From contig NC_054877.1 in NCBI RefSeq assembly GCF_018320785.1, forward strand, positions 32,262,151-32,326,150: 64,000 bases of DNA, written 5' to 3'. The notes beneath the pieces were generated by a model. That model made no database searches. It saw nothing but the letters and a program-made list of their open reading frames with translations, and was not told the origin of the DNA. The stretch comes from Cheilinus undulatus (Eukaryota > Chordata > Actinopteri > Labriformes > Labridae). How positions within the stretch are numbered: the first letter of the stretch is position 1; each line of letters opens with the position of its first letter. The position numbers were made by a program, and so were the translations under genes. Shown piece by piece: positions 1 through 11,368 of the stretch.

Positions 1-1152
1 AGAAATAAAAAAGTAACTTAGAAATGTTGCTGTAGATCTTGCTTTCTTATGTATCTAAGAAAGTGGCAGTCAAATAATGTCAGCCTGTTTGATAACCGAT
101 CAAGGATTCCTCATAGGTGCTTTAATAAGAGAAATATTCAGTTCCGGGAACCCTGATATGAAAATATTCCTTAAGGGTTACGTTTATGATTATTTTTATA
201 GTAAAGGAAATTAATTTTGTAGTTAAAAAATTGCTGCATCTTTGTGACACCTCAAAATGCTGATAAATAAATATTTTTCAAGTACACTACTGCACAGAAC
301 TTTTAGGCATGTTTGGGCCAAAAATTGAGGCTGACGTAGGTGTAGATCTGGTAAATAAGCAGCCTGAGGGCACCATCAGTGGAGGAGGATTGACACAACC
401 CAGATCTCAGCTCTGGATATCCTTGCATATTATCAAGAGCATGGAAATATAATCTGTTGAAAAACAACAAATTCCACACCTTTAGGGTTGATGCGGTGAG
501 TGAGCACAGTCTACGACACTGTGCAAGCAGGTGGTATGCCATGAACCCCTGGTGATGCTGTGGGTGTCTCAAGGGCCCGAAAACCACTGGTGGAGAAAAG
601 GTCTGGACAAAAGATTTGCTGTCAGGCTTGACCTTTGCTGTCAAGCGACACACATGTTTGCTGACATGTGTCTGGCTTGACTCTGGCTGCCATCTCCAGC
701 CCCAGGTTGTGGCACATTAGGTCCTGTGATGAATCCTTAGTGTTGTATACCTAAATCTTCAGACATGACTGTGTATCAAAGAGGTCAGTTTTTCACAGGT
801 TGTGAAACAAACATGAATCCATTGCAGTGCCAATTCAAAATGTGACCATCAAGACCATCAGTAAATTGATGATTATTTATATCTTGTTTTATTATTGCCT
901 GAAATTGCCACTGTAGAGTAGCTGTTGGACAATGTGAAGAACAGTAACCTGCCAAAACTGCCTTTTTTGTTGTATTTCATAGCAAAAAATTAAATCCAAC
1001 TGACATATTTATCAGTGGAGAATGATGTTCTGTTAATAAAGCTACTAACACGTGAGCAGGAAAGTATAAGTATACAGATAAGATTTGCCTTTTTGTCTAC
1101 AGGGGCCATCAAAAACTACACAAACTGAAAGTTCTTTACAGGAGCTTTAAGT
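1..1152. other. gene-poor flank, no feature recognised
   Basis: No host exon could be supported here. A 116-codon open frame lies on the minus strand at 303-653, but it shows no domain I recognise and has no splice context. The stretch is otherwise AT-rich and unremarkable. It could include an exon of an upstream non-coding transcript, but nothing in the sequence proves that. Confidence 0.4.
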
Positions 1153-1874
1153 AGGGATCAACTGATTATGGACCTGGCCAATTATTGAGGCCAATATTTG
1201 ACACCCATTATTAGTAATGTATGTGACCAATAACCGGTATTTGGAACTGATATGCATTTGTTATGACAAAAATGTACTTAATGTGAAAAAAGTATAAATG
1301 CATGTGAAAAATTTGAAGAAAATAAACAATTTAGATCTATCTCTGTCAATATGAAAAACAGCACAGTGTAACACTATAGCAGCAGGAAACAGGAAGAGAT
1401 GCCATACCCTCCCTGTGCCAGTGCCACTCAGACCTTAGTGATGATTGGCTGGTAGTTGTGTAACATTAAGCCAGTCAGGTTGTGTTGTGGGCAGGACATC
1501 AGGTGAGATTGGTGAGAGTGAAAACAAAACCAGAGGGAAGGACACACCTTGCAGTAAAGCCAAAGAAGCACACCTAAGCACAGATATTGATAATCTGCAA
1601 AATTCCAAAGCCCCCTGTGTTATTGTTATTTTAATATTTACCAGTAAAACTAAAATAATCAGCAGAAAAACAACGTTAGGGTCACAGAGATGCTGTAAAT
1701 TTACATTTCTATTTGTTGAGCCATGTTCTGAGTCAAATATAGGTCTAAAATAATTTGCTAGTCTGCACAGTCAGTCCAGAAAGTTCATCAGTATCAGATC
1801 AGTGCTCGGTATTGGCCAATACCCAACACCTTGGTATCAGAATCGTATTGGGAAAGAAAAAATGGTACATCCCA
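1153..1874. mobile_element. hAT-like non-autonomous element, copy 1 (GTATTGGCCAATAC family)
   Basis: The stretch begins TAGGGAT and ends ATCCCA, an imperfect inverted terminus. Its right half (about 1600-1874) is the reverse complement, with divergence, of 20049-20310; both share the phrase TATTGGCCAATAC. Its left half (about 1200-1570) matches 12260-12600 in the same orientation, including the phrase gtgctgattggctggt (gtgatgattggctggt here). Three related copies mark a dispersed repeat family. No convincing target-site duplication is visible at this copy, so the ends may be a few bases off. The superfamily call is inferred from copy 2 (20049-21175), where an 8-bp duplication can be read. Confidence 0.6.
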
Positions 1875-2900
1875 AGTTAAATTGCCTCAAATATTTGCAA
1901 TTTACTGTAAAATGTATCCAGCATTGTCATTTGGCCCATTTTTTCCTTAATCTTGCTAAATTACATGTTAAAACTATACCTATTTGCTACAGTGTACAGC
2001 CTTGATTCACAAGTGTATTCTGTTTGAAGGGAGATGCTCACTGAAATCACTGGAGGCTTGTGCCTCTACTCTGGTCAAGTACCTTATACAACCCAGCTTT
2101 AAAAGTTCTGAAATATCCCTTTAATGGCATAAGGATTGATGCATTAATGCTGACAACCCTTATTCAGAGTAGACATGTTATCAATACATTTCTGTAGCAA
2201 CAACAATGGCCTGAAAAACTGTTACATAATACGCAATGAGCAGAAATGTAAAATTTACCTCAAGGACAGATCTATCAACTCTGCTTCAAATTCAATTGAA
2301 CAAGGAAGCTGTAAAGCTCCTTCATGTAGACGTGACCCTTCACACTGTTTCCTGAAGATAAGCAGAGCATGAGAATGAGTGATGCCTTATTAATGAATTT
2401 TAGCAGTTACACGACCAAAGGAGGGGAGGAGGGCAAAGGTTATTTTAGTTTCAGTTCATCTTTAACTAGAGTAGCTTGGGAAACTGTAATCACACTATTA
2501 TGAGACACAGTTTGCAGGCATGTACACAGTCATGCCTTATGAGTGTCGTTTTCTATTTATATATCTGGTTCTTCTGACCATGTGAAAAGGAGAGGTTATT
2601 AATAGCAGTTGTCTGCATGTGAGTGCTTAGTCTTCTCTGACATTGAAACCTCAGGGCGACAGGGCACAAGTATTGTATTCATGCATCTGTGCTCTCATGA
2701 ACTTGGAGTCTTCTGATGTTTAGTTACTGTGTCTCTCAGGTGAGTGGTCCCACAGAGCTTCTAACTGGATTCTGTGTTTGGATATTGCAGTGCAGATCTG
2801 GAGTATGTTCAGCTGAAAGCATCCCTGCTGTCTGTTTTTTTCATTTCACTCTGTGCTGGCTGTGCTCTGATGAAAGGATAAAGACAACGTTTTCTTTGTG
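1875..2900. other. intergenic, nothing recognised
   Basis: This is the stretch between the repeat and the abhd8 upstream region. Short open frames are present but show no recognisable domain, splice context or repeat signature. The 5' untranslated exon and promoter of abhd8 may lie in its right-hand part, but no TATA box or CpG cluster marks them. Confidence 0.4.
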
Positions 2901-2905
2901 ACTGC

Positions 2906-2918
2906 GTTGCTAGGAAAC
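2906..2918. promoter_or_regulatory. candidate RFX X-box upstream of abhd8
   Basis: The 13 bases GTTGCTAGGAAAC form two inverted half-sites separated by one base. They resemble the X-box bound by RFX-family factors (GTTGCC, short spacer, GGYAAC). The site lies about 200 bp upstream of the abhd8 start codon, so it could sit in the promoter or in the 5' untranslated region. One short motif match is weak evidence. Confidence 0.3.
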
Positions 2919-3117
2919 AGCTTGAGTCCAGCATTAATAGGAATCATGCTAGGAACTGATTTCTTCCTGCTGAGCTGTTGACATTTTCTAATACTGAGAG
3001 AGGAAATTAAGGTGGAGCCATTTTGCTGGTAATGTTTGAAGCTGTTTACACGTCAGGTAATGAATTCTACTAATTATTTGCTTTATCTGTTTGATGCTGT
3101 GTTTACAGGGAGGCACT

Positions 3118-6100
3118 ATGTTGACTAGTATCACTGAAGGGATACTGTGCTGCCTGACTGGGAAGGCTGCCAGTCTGGTCTTGCCCCTGGAGTCATCCCA
3201 ACCTTCTGATGGTTTTGAGTTTGTGGAGGTGAAACCTGGGAGAGTCCTACGAGTGCGACACATCGTCCCTGAACGGCAGCCAGTAGTAACGGAAGAGAAA
3301 ATCACAGGCAAGGAGAAGACAGATGGCGACTGTGGTTATGGCGACTTTCCTGAGGATTTTTATAATGAGAGTGATTCCGGCAGCAGTGTCCACTGCAAGA
3401 GGAAAATCACCGTCTACCGTAATGGCCAGCTGGTGATTGAGAACCTGGGTGATGTTTTGCATTCTGAGATCCTGCAGTGTCAGGACGGGGATCTAGAGCC
3501 TTGCAGCACTGTCGAGGTGGAGCTGGCTGACTATAAAGAAATGCCCTCCTCTCCAGACCCAAATCCTCCTCCAGTTCCCCCATCCCACGGAGAACAGAAG
3601 CCTGCTCCCCCTCCTCGCCGCCGCCGTCGCAAGCCCAAACGCACAGTGCTTATTGACTCAAAGAGGGTGATCTCAAGCTGCAAAGGGACACACTCAGATG
3701 TAGCGCTGTTCTTCGTGCACGGTGTAGGAGGATCTTTGGACATTTGGAGCAGCCAGCTGGACTTCTTCTCTCGGCTGGGCTATGAAGTCATCGCGCCTGA
3801 CCTGGCAGGGCATGGAGCCAGTACCGCCCCACAGATAGCAGCAGCTTACACTTTCTATGCCCTTGCAGAAGACCTTCGTGCCATCTTTAAGAGATATGCT
3901 CGTAAACGCAACATCCTCATTGGCCATTCATATGGGTAAGATGATTTGGTTTCAGTCACTCAACACTAAAAAGTACAGTACTTTCACGTTCAAGTTTAAA
4001 AATTATACAGTAGTATGGAAAAGCACCCATGCTTTAAGAGAACTTCAGTTTTATAGTCAAATTTAACCCCATATCTGTTGCAAGGCAAAGAGATCAAAAA
4101 CAGGTTGGCAAAATGTCTGCCCCAAAACAGATTTTTGTCAATAATATCAAGAAATTGCACATTCTTACTATAACAGGTAACAATATTGTTAGATGTTTAC
4201 TAAAATCTGAGCTTGTGACAACCCGTCTCATTATATCTCTTCCAGAGTGTCATTCTGCACTTTCCTGGCCCATGAATATCCTGATCTTGTCCATAAGGTG
4301 GTGATGATAAATGGAGGGGGTCCTACAGCTCTGGAGCCCAGTCTGTGTTCAATTTTCCAGCTACCATCATGTGTCCTGCACTGTCTTTCACCCTGTCTGG
4401 CCTGGAGCTTCCTCAAGTAAAATATGCATTTGTATTAGTGATGTTCAGATATCACTTTTACCTCACTGATGACTATTCCAGCACCTGTGGCTAATTAAAG
4501 GCAGATGACATGATTACCCTCTGATGGTATCAGTATCATTACTGTCACTGGTAACATAGCCTGTATCTAAACTTAGCACTAAAAGTAAGAAAATATGTGT
4601 TCAGTAGATTATTTCTTTTCTGCAACAACGAATCTTGACAATAAATCTTATACTGTTGGAAAGACTGTTTTATGTCCCTTTTAAATGGTGCAACATTTGT
4701 AAGGAACATGCATTTGTTGGATGAGCAGCAGAGCTGAGTGTAGGTTTCACCCAAGAAATGTTTGCCAAATCTTCTCTGCCAATGCCAGACAGTTTATTTT
4801 GCTGTTGCTACTGACTCATGTTTTGAGCTTCTGGTACCCCCAGGTGCTGCCAACCAGGTGCATGATTGGCACCTGTTATGTTCAGCAATGAGTCAAGATT
4901 CTTCCTACGGCAGTGGGATCATAGGATAAAAGTGTGGAGAAGACGCAGAGAACATTAGGCCGATTGATGCCATCAACATCTTTTGGTGGAGGCAATGTGA
5001 TGCAGTGGGGCGGCATCTCCCTCACTGGAAAAACAAGGCTTGTCATCATTGGAGGCAATCTCAATGCAGAGAGATATCGAGATAAGATTCTGCAACCAAT
5101 GGCAATCCCATATCTCCACAGTCTGGCACCCAACTCTATCCTCCAAGATGACAATGCTCGCCCCCACAGAGCGGGGGTTTATCAGAGACTACCTCCAAAA
5201 TTTGGGAGTGGAGAGGATGGCATGTCCTGCCAGCAGTCCTGACATCAACCCCATTGAACACTTGTGGGATCAGCTTGGGCGTACTGTTGGTTCCAGAGTG
5301 TCAAACACAACCACATTGGCTGACTTGCAACAAATGCTGGTTGAAGAATGGGATGCCATCCCACAGCAGTTTGTGACCAGGCTGGTGACCAGCATGAGGA
5401 GGAGGTGCCAGGCTGTTTGGTTGTTCTCCCACATGCTACTGAGGCTCCTGTTTGTTAAATGAATAAATTGTTAAATTGCCAATAATTCTTGTTTCTTCAG
5501 ACTTCAATCATCCAGACCACCAAACAAGAGTCAATGGCAGAATAAACTGTTCTGCATTGGCAGAGAAGATTTGGCAAATTTTTCATGGGTGTAACCCACA
5601 TACTCAGCTCTGCTGCTCATCCCACAAATGCATGTTCCTTACAAATGTTGCTCCATTTAAAAGGGAAATAAACCAGTTTTACAATGGCACAAGATTTGTT
5701 GTCAAAAGGCATTGCTACAACAAAGAAATAATCTGCCAAACATAAATTTCCTTACTTTCTGTGCTAAGTTCATATTGATACTGGTAATGGTATGACTAAC
5801 CATATCTATACTGTTCTGGGTAAACACTAGTGTTATCTGTACTGATTCTAGTGTTGGTTTCACTACCTATATCTGTACTGTTACAGATATACAGTAGGTA
5901 TCAGTATCACTATCTGTATCAATACTAGTATTGACATCATTTTCACTAGCTGTAACGATACTGAAAGCTGGTATCAGTGTTATATCTGTATTTATGGTGG
6001 TACTGAAATCAACATTTGATATTATGATTATTAATGCTGATATTTTTATCAGTATTTACATCTGTATTGATACTGATATTGGTATTAGTATCACTTTCCG

Positions 6101-7905
6101 TATCAGTACCAGGAGTTTGTAACCTTATCGGTGTCTGTATTGATACTGGTATTGGTACCTTTATCTGAGCCTGCATCAATGCTGATATTGGTATCAGTAT
6201 CTATATCTGCACCAATACTGTTGATGCTGTCAGTATCAGTATTGATACCAATATTGGTTTCAGTAACAGTTTCTGTGTTAAAACTGGTATCAGTATTAGT
6301 ATCTTTATCTTCATCTTTATACTGGTATTAGTAGTATTGATATTTGTGTATTGGTATCTGTATTAATACTGGGAAAGTTGTCAACATTGGTATCTGCATC
6401 AGTACAGGTATAAGACAACTGTAATTTAGTGCAAAAATTTACACCAATGAGGATGGTTCATCATAGTTTTTCTAACTATACTTAAGGACAGCTTCTAGTT
6501 GTAAGAAGAGATTAAATTATAGTGCAGACAATGTTATAGCAAAGCCTAGATGTAATGCCTTCTGTCTTTTCATAAATTTTAGAGCTGGATTCGCCCGTCA
6601 GGGTACCAAAGAGAAGCAGCTGCTGAAGCAGGGCAATGCCTTTAATGTGTCTCCATTTGTCCTACGAGCCATGATGAGTGGACAGTACTGGCCTGAGGGG
6701 GACGAGGTCTATCATGCTGAGCTTACTGCTCCCATCCTACTGATTCACGGCATGTGTGACAAGTTTGTTCCCATGGATGAGGACCAGCGTATGGCAGAGG
6801 TAAGATAACTCTGAAAAACTTAATACAAGCTGATGAATTTTTTTTTTCATTTTATTCTATTTATTTCATGGCCATGTTCAAAGTTTTCCATTAAAATAAA
6901 GAAAAACTATTCTTAATTTTCGCACATTCCATATCCGGGCGGGAGAACTGAGAAGAAAAGTTTTTATTTTGCCACCGCCTTATTTAATAAACAGGAGAAA
7001 AATAGAAATAGTTGGTGTGTCAAATGACCGATTTTTAGTTACATTAAAGGAAAAAATAAATAAAAAAGAGTCTTTGACTACAGTGCCCCTTTATTTAAAC
7101 ATTAGCTGCTAATTTCATTTAGTATAGTAATTCTTTCACTACACATTCCTTAAAACGGCATATTTTTATATAGCGATTTAAATTGTTCTGTAAAGAATGC
7201 TGCAGTTAGACCCCCAGAAAAGGTATTATCTACAAACATTACAAACTGAAATGTTCTTGAGTAAAAAATGCCCCAATATAAATATGTTAGTTGTTTTCTA
7301 TAGCAGAAGTAATTCTTCAGTTTTTCATGATTGTAAAGCCATACACGTATTTGAAGGAAATCCAGACTGACTCTCTCTTAACATTTATTTTTAGTAAAAA
7401 CCTTATTGAAATTTTTTAATCGCTCAAGGAAATTTTGAAAATAAGGACAATGGTCTAAAATTTGTAAAGCTTGTTGATCTCCTGTTTAAAAGTAGAGTAT
7501 CCTACCTCTTTTCATTTGACTTTACAAAATGCCTGTTCAAAATGAAAGGTTTTAAATAAAGTGAGCAATAGTCTTTCTTGTTTACAAAATCACATCTTTC
7601 CTATAGATATCAGTTGATGTTTAATTTTCAGATTTATTAGATGGCTCTTAATTTATTTTGTCCTAATATTCTGCATCATTGTCTCTTTATAGATCCTCCT
7701 GTTTGCATTCCTAAAAGTCATCGAGGAGGGAAGTCACATGGTCATGATGGAGTGTCCTGAAACAGTCAATACCCTCCTCCATGAATTCTTTCTATGGGAG
7801 CCTGATATGTCCAAAAAAGACAACCACAAGTTGGACACCGAGAAGACTGTTTGCATCAATGACACTCTCCACACACTGAAAATCAATAAGGCTCTGGACA
7901 AATAA
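3118..7905 (+). CDS. abhd8: abhd8, alpha/beta-hydrolase domain-containing protein 8
   Basis: Four coding exons, 3118-3935, 4246-4416, 6583-6799 and 7693-7905, join in phase to 472 residues; human ABHD8 is slightly shorter, about 439. The N-terminus starts [15 protein letters not shown] and is followed by a conserved stretch ending [15 protein letters not shown] proline-rich, basic linker precedes the hydrolase fold. The fold shows the oxyanion-type HGVGG at 201-205, nucleophile elbow GHSYG with Ser271, Asp389 in HGMCDKF and His417 in EGSHMVM, a complete putative Ser-Asp-His triad. All introns are GT-AG. The start was chosen because it follows an acceptor at 3107-3108 and matches the family N-terminus. 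Introns in the 5' untranslated region are unresolved. The family is known as a hydrolase-fold protein; its substrate is not settled and cannot be read here. Intron 2 carries a Tc1/mariner relic and a GTATCA array. Confidence 0.95.
4540..5800 (+). mobile_element. Tc1/mariner element with about 260-bp inverted repeats, decayed
   Basis: Sequence at about 4540-4803 is the inverted, diverged copy of about 5535-5800; both contain ggaacatgcatttgt or its complement. Between them lies a transposase relic on the + strand. A frame near 4881 reads FSNESRFFL; related Tc1 transposases have FSDESRF, so the first catalytic Asp is Asn here (codon 4887-4889). A stop follows. Then come [20 protein letters not shown] near 5146-5175, a frameshift in the G-run near 5171-5178, and finally [18 protein letters not shown]. 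The N-terminal DNA-binding part is missing. The element sits wholly in abhd8 intron 2 and cannot encode an active enzyme. Confidence 0.85.
5780..6420. repeat. degenerate GTATCA/TGATAC minisatellite in abhd8 intron 2
   Basis: About 640 bp are built from diverged copies of a six-base unit, GTATCA, with variants such as GGTATTG, CTGTATC and ATACTG. Short blocks of the same unit also appear left of the neighbouring transposon, near 4524-4560. The transposon therefore seems to have landed in, or spawned, this array. Because the unit carries stops in few frames, long open frames appear here but are not genes. Confidence 0.75.
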
Positions 7906-10305
7906 CCAAAAAAAGAGTCTAGTTATATCACAGAACCCAGCAGAAAGCCTTTTTTGGCATGTGTTCTTGAAGCTACTCGCAGGCTGAGAGCTGTTACAAA
8001 CAGGGCCACATCTTCAGGATGTGCACGGCCACTGGTGCTCAAAGATAAAGTGGGACTTAGGCATGGTGCCCATGGGAGGACGACGGAACGGACTTAAAGA
8101 TGAGACGATTGGATGCAAATGTAAAGTCGGTTTTTGCTGCGCTTTTGATACCAGTCTGTGCTCCATCTCTTCATGTATGAAAAACAACACAACATCTGGG
8201 GATGTAGAGGACTGTGTCCATTTGTGAATTGTGAAATGTTTTCTTCTGGTGAAGAACTGAGAAACGCAAGACGCAAAATGCTTAAATCCATGAGATGGTG
8301 TCTGAATTGTCTCACCTTTATCCTAAATATTATGTAAAGTAGTACAGAGCTTCTGTTCAACCTTTACAAAATGGTCTTACATCTGCTTTATGAGAAACTG
8401 GTAAAATAATAATATGCACTGAACTGATGGATTACTGATCTGATGGTTGGGGACAGCTTTTATTGAAATGTAACAGATTTTCATGAGAAAGTGGCTGGAT
8501 AGTTGTGGGGAATGGTTTAGAGACATCTTATTTATAACAATGTACATGCAAAATATAATGAATACTTAATATTTAGATTAAATTATGGCAGAAGTGTCAT
8601 TACCAAAATACACTCATCACCTGCAATCCAGCCACCAACCACCACTGCAAACACTACTTAAGACATGACTCACAATCACAGCTACTGTTAAAAGATTGGT
8701 TTATTTTTTTCCAAGAAACAGACATTTATTTTCAATATAATGAATCCTAATATTAAATTCTAGTAAAGAAAGCTTCATCTGTCTATGTTAAGCACAATAT
8801 AACCAATCCATCATTTCATAGTTGCATGACAATTAAGTAACCCTTAATGAATCATTTATTTGAACTGGTTACAAAAACAGATGTAAACAAACACATAGAC
8901 CAGAAGGTTTTCCTCTTTTCTTCTAGCCATTTCTTTAATAATATCCTAAGGATATAAGGTACTGATTCCCTGCATGATAACAGAACATGAAAAGGGTTTC
9001 ATTAGACAGTTGCAATATATTCTCATATTTGAAAATCCCAGTGACCTCCTCTCTAATCAGTGTTCCTTTCACTATTTATGGATTATTTTGCCTTTATTCT
9101 AAAATAACAGCAACTGCCATGAAAAATGTGGTTACATGGACTACTTTAAGCTGCTGTTTCCATACGCTGATAAATAAGGAGTGTATGTTCCCCTACTACA
9201 TTCCAGTGTAACCTATTTATCTCACAGTGTCAGACAGAAAGAATGAGCCACACTTTGTGCTCAGTGAACGACATTCATTCATGGGTGCTGCTTTGTCTCA
9301 TAATGGGACAGTAAGGTGCGAGGAAAAGCACAGTTTATGTAGGCTGGATAGTTTATCCTGTCATGAGCAGAAGATGGTGGGCTGATGAGACTAAAATAAA
9401 TCTGAGTCAGCCAAAGCAGGAAGTCCCCTACAAAAAAGGGACAATTGTACCTAACATGCTGGTCTGTTATGTATATGCATTTTGACAGAATGCGGATGCA
9501 ACATGACTGGTCTTATGCAATTGAAACAAAAAAGAGAGGAATAGAGTGGAATTAAGCTTACAACTCAGAAAACATGATATATTCTCTATGGACTTTCCAA
9601 AACCGAGTGCTGCTGATGCAATGTACTGTGTTTCTCCTTTAGTGTCAGTTATACTGTATGGACTACAGGGTGCACATGTACTTCTTCTTATGCTAAAATT
9701 GTGCATATACAAACTGTCAGTGCTCATATGTGCTATATCTTTTTGTGGTTAACAAAATGTGTTAATGTTATTGTTGCATTTATTCAAGGGAATCATAATA
9801 TATGCACTGCCTGAATGTAGATGCATATAATATATAGCCTATGGAAACTGGTGGATTCAGTGTATGAACGTGCCTTTTCCTGGCATGAAATAAAACTATG
9901 TTCACAGACTACATATGATTTTGCTTGTTTGTTCATTTTCAGCATTATCATATAAAGCAGGAAATGTATCATGGTTACAATGATATTCTTTTTATGATCA
10001 GATTTACTATTGCAATTTATGCACAGGAATTGCTGGCATTTCTTGAGAGACAGGAGGTAGATGAGATTGTTTAACCCAGTGATAGTAACATAATATGCTC
10101 TCTGAAGGATATAGCATGATTAGTCCAACCATATACCTCCCAATAATTTTCATAAGCTTCAATTTAATTTCCTATACTCTGCCGTCTACATAATCAGCAT
10201 TGCAATTTTTGTGCCATGAGGATTATTTTTAATTTAGCCTTGACAATCTAGGATATTTTATCTAGTTCATTTAGCTTTAGATTAATAGATCAATGTCAAA
10301 ATTTC
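7906..10305 (+). other. abhd8 3' untranslated region and intergenic space
   Basis: From the abhd8 stop codon to the next repeat no coding exon is evident. The left part is likely 3' untranslated sequence, since candidate poly(A) signals occur at 9395 and 9889. The rest is AT-rich intergenic DNA with no recognised element. Confidence 0.45.
9889..9894 (+). terminator. candidate abhd8 polyadenylation signal
   Basis: AATAAA lies about 2 kb after the abhd8 stop codon and is followed within 40 bp by T/G-rich sequence (gattttgcttgtttgttc). A second AATAAA at 9395-9400 has a poorer downstream context. The choice between them is uncertain without transcript data. Confidence 0.35.
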
Positions 10306-10688
10306 AAGAGATGCACGATAATACTGGTATGATGATATCAGTATCAGCTTATATTGGCTTGAAAAGAGAATTATTGTATCGGATATGAACATTTCTGCCA
10401 ATATTTACAAGTGATAATATAAACTATATAATATGAAAATCTGCCTAAACAAGCTGTCAATTATGGCTGTATGAACAGCAGACCCATGTCAGCTAAGTCT
10501 TTTTCTCTATGCATCATCATTCCTTCCACTTAAGGTGTGCTTTCAGGACTGAATTTTGCTAATTTGTTCATCCTCAAATTATAAATTGTGTGTTTTAAGG
10601 ACTGAAGTTTTAGGTCTACACTACATTTGCATAGCAGTATTAATATCAGAATCAGCTAAAATGAATTTGTAAATATCAGATATCCCTA
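10306..10688. mobile_element. hAT-type MITE, 383 bp, with near-perfect 8-bp target duplication
   Basis: The left end reads AAGAGATGCACGATAATAC, a diverged form of the TAGGGATGCACGATA terminus common in fish hAT elements; the right end is ATATCCCTA. The flanks are aaaatttc (10298-10305) and aaaattta (10689-10696), matching at seven of eight bases. An 8-bp duplication is the hallmark of hAT insertion. There is no coding capacity. It lies upstream of the kdm4a promoter, so it could influence that region. Confidence 0.7.
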
Positions 10689-11133
10689 AAAATTTAATCT
10701 CTAAATTGTATGGTGATTTACTGGACTTTTAAAGCCATGGTGAAGGAACCTATGCAGTATAATTAAATTAAATTTTCATTCATATGTTCAAATATAGCAT
10801 AACATAAAAGTATTTTACATTTAGTTATAATTGAAAACATGCAGGAATCAATTTAGTACGCATGTTTATAGATTAACTGAATTATGCCTGTATAGATAAA
10901 ATGAAAATGATATACTTATTAGTTAAAATACAGGTTAGAAGAAATAAATTTCATTGACAGAAAACAGAACTGTTGTGAAGGGGGGATTGCATTTGCCATG
11001 TAAACAGGCCCAATGCATAATCCGACAGTTGTATTACTTTGTTGGTGAACAAGTATGAACTGTTTAATAATCAAAAAATAAAACCATACGGTGAAAAAGA
11101 TTGCGGCATATGAACTCATGTTTTCATCCATCA

Positions 11134-11164
11134 TGACGCGCCGTCAGAGCCGCCCTCTGATTGG
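11134..11164 (+). promoter_or_regulatory. kdm4a promoter elements: paired CRE half-sites and CCAAT box
   Basis: TGACG (11134-11138) and CGTCA (11142-11146) form an inverted pair with a 3-bp spacer, resembling CREB/ATF half-sites. ATTGG (11160-11164) is a reversed CCAAT box (NF-Y). The surrounding DNA, about 11130-11230, is unusually rich in CG dinucleotides for this AT-rich window, and there is no TATA box. Together these suggest a CpG-type promoter just before the non-coding first exon of kdm4a. The transcription start itself cannot be read. Confidence 0.55.
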
Positions 11165-11229
11165 CTGAGCGTGTCCCATGCGTGTTGTGGTAAACAAAAT
11201 CCGAGGTGCGTGTGCGTGCGTAGACCTGG

Positions 11230-11368
11230 TAATGGAGGATGGTGAACTACTCACAGGGGCTTAGTTAGCAAGCTGTCTTCTTTCTTTTCTGCTCACAGCT
11301 GCCTTTTTAGTGGAAGATAAGTACAAACAACTCAAAGAAACAGCGTCTGAATCAACTGAGAGCAGGAG
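11230..11368 (+). other. kdm4a: kdm4a exon 1, non-coding (5' end approximate)
   Basis: A strong donor, GAG followed by GTAAGT, lies at 11369. The sequence before it contains no long frame and follows a CpG- and CCAAT-bearing stretch. KDM4 genes usually start with a non-coding exon, and the first coding exon here begins at 13168 with untranslated bases before its ATG. The 5' limit is a guess. Confidence 0.5.

Noticed and set aside
1153..1874. Exact 8-bp target duplication for hAT-like copy 1
   Set aside because: The octamers gctttaag and agttaaat do not match, so no duplication is claimed.
3055..3108. A 52-bp intron in the abhd8 5' untranslated region (donor CAG/GTAATG at 3057)
   Set aside because: Too short for a usual vertebrate intron; the acceptor at 3107-3108 likely pairs with a donor further upstream.
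5931..6331. Two Ile/Ser/Val-rich frames in abhd8 intron 2
   Set aside because: They are translations of the GTATCA array.
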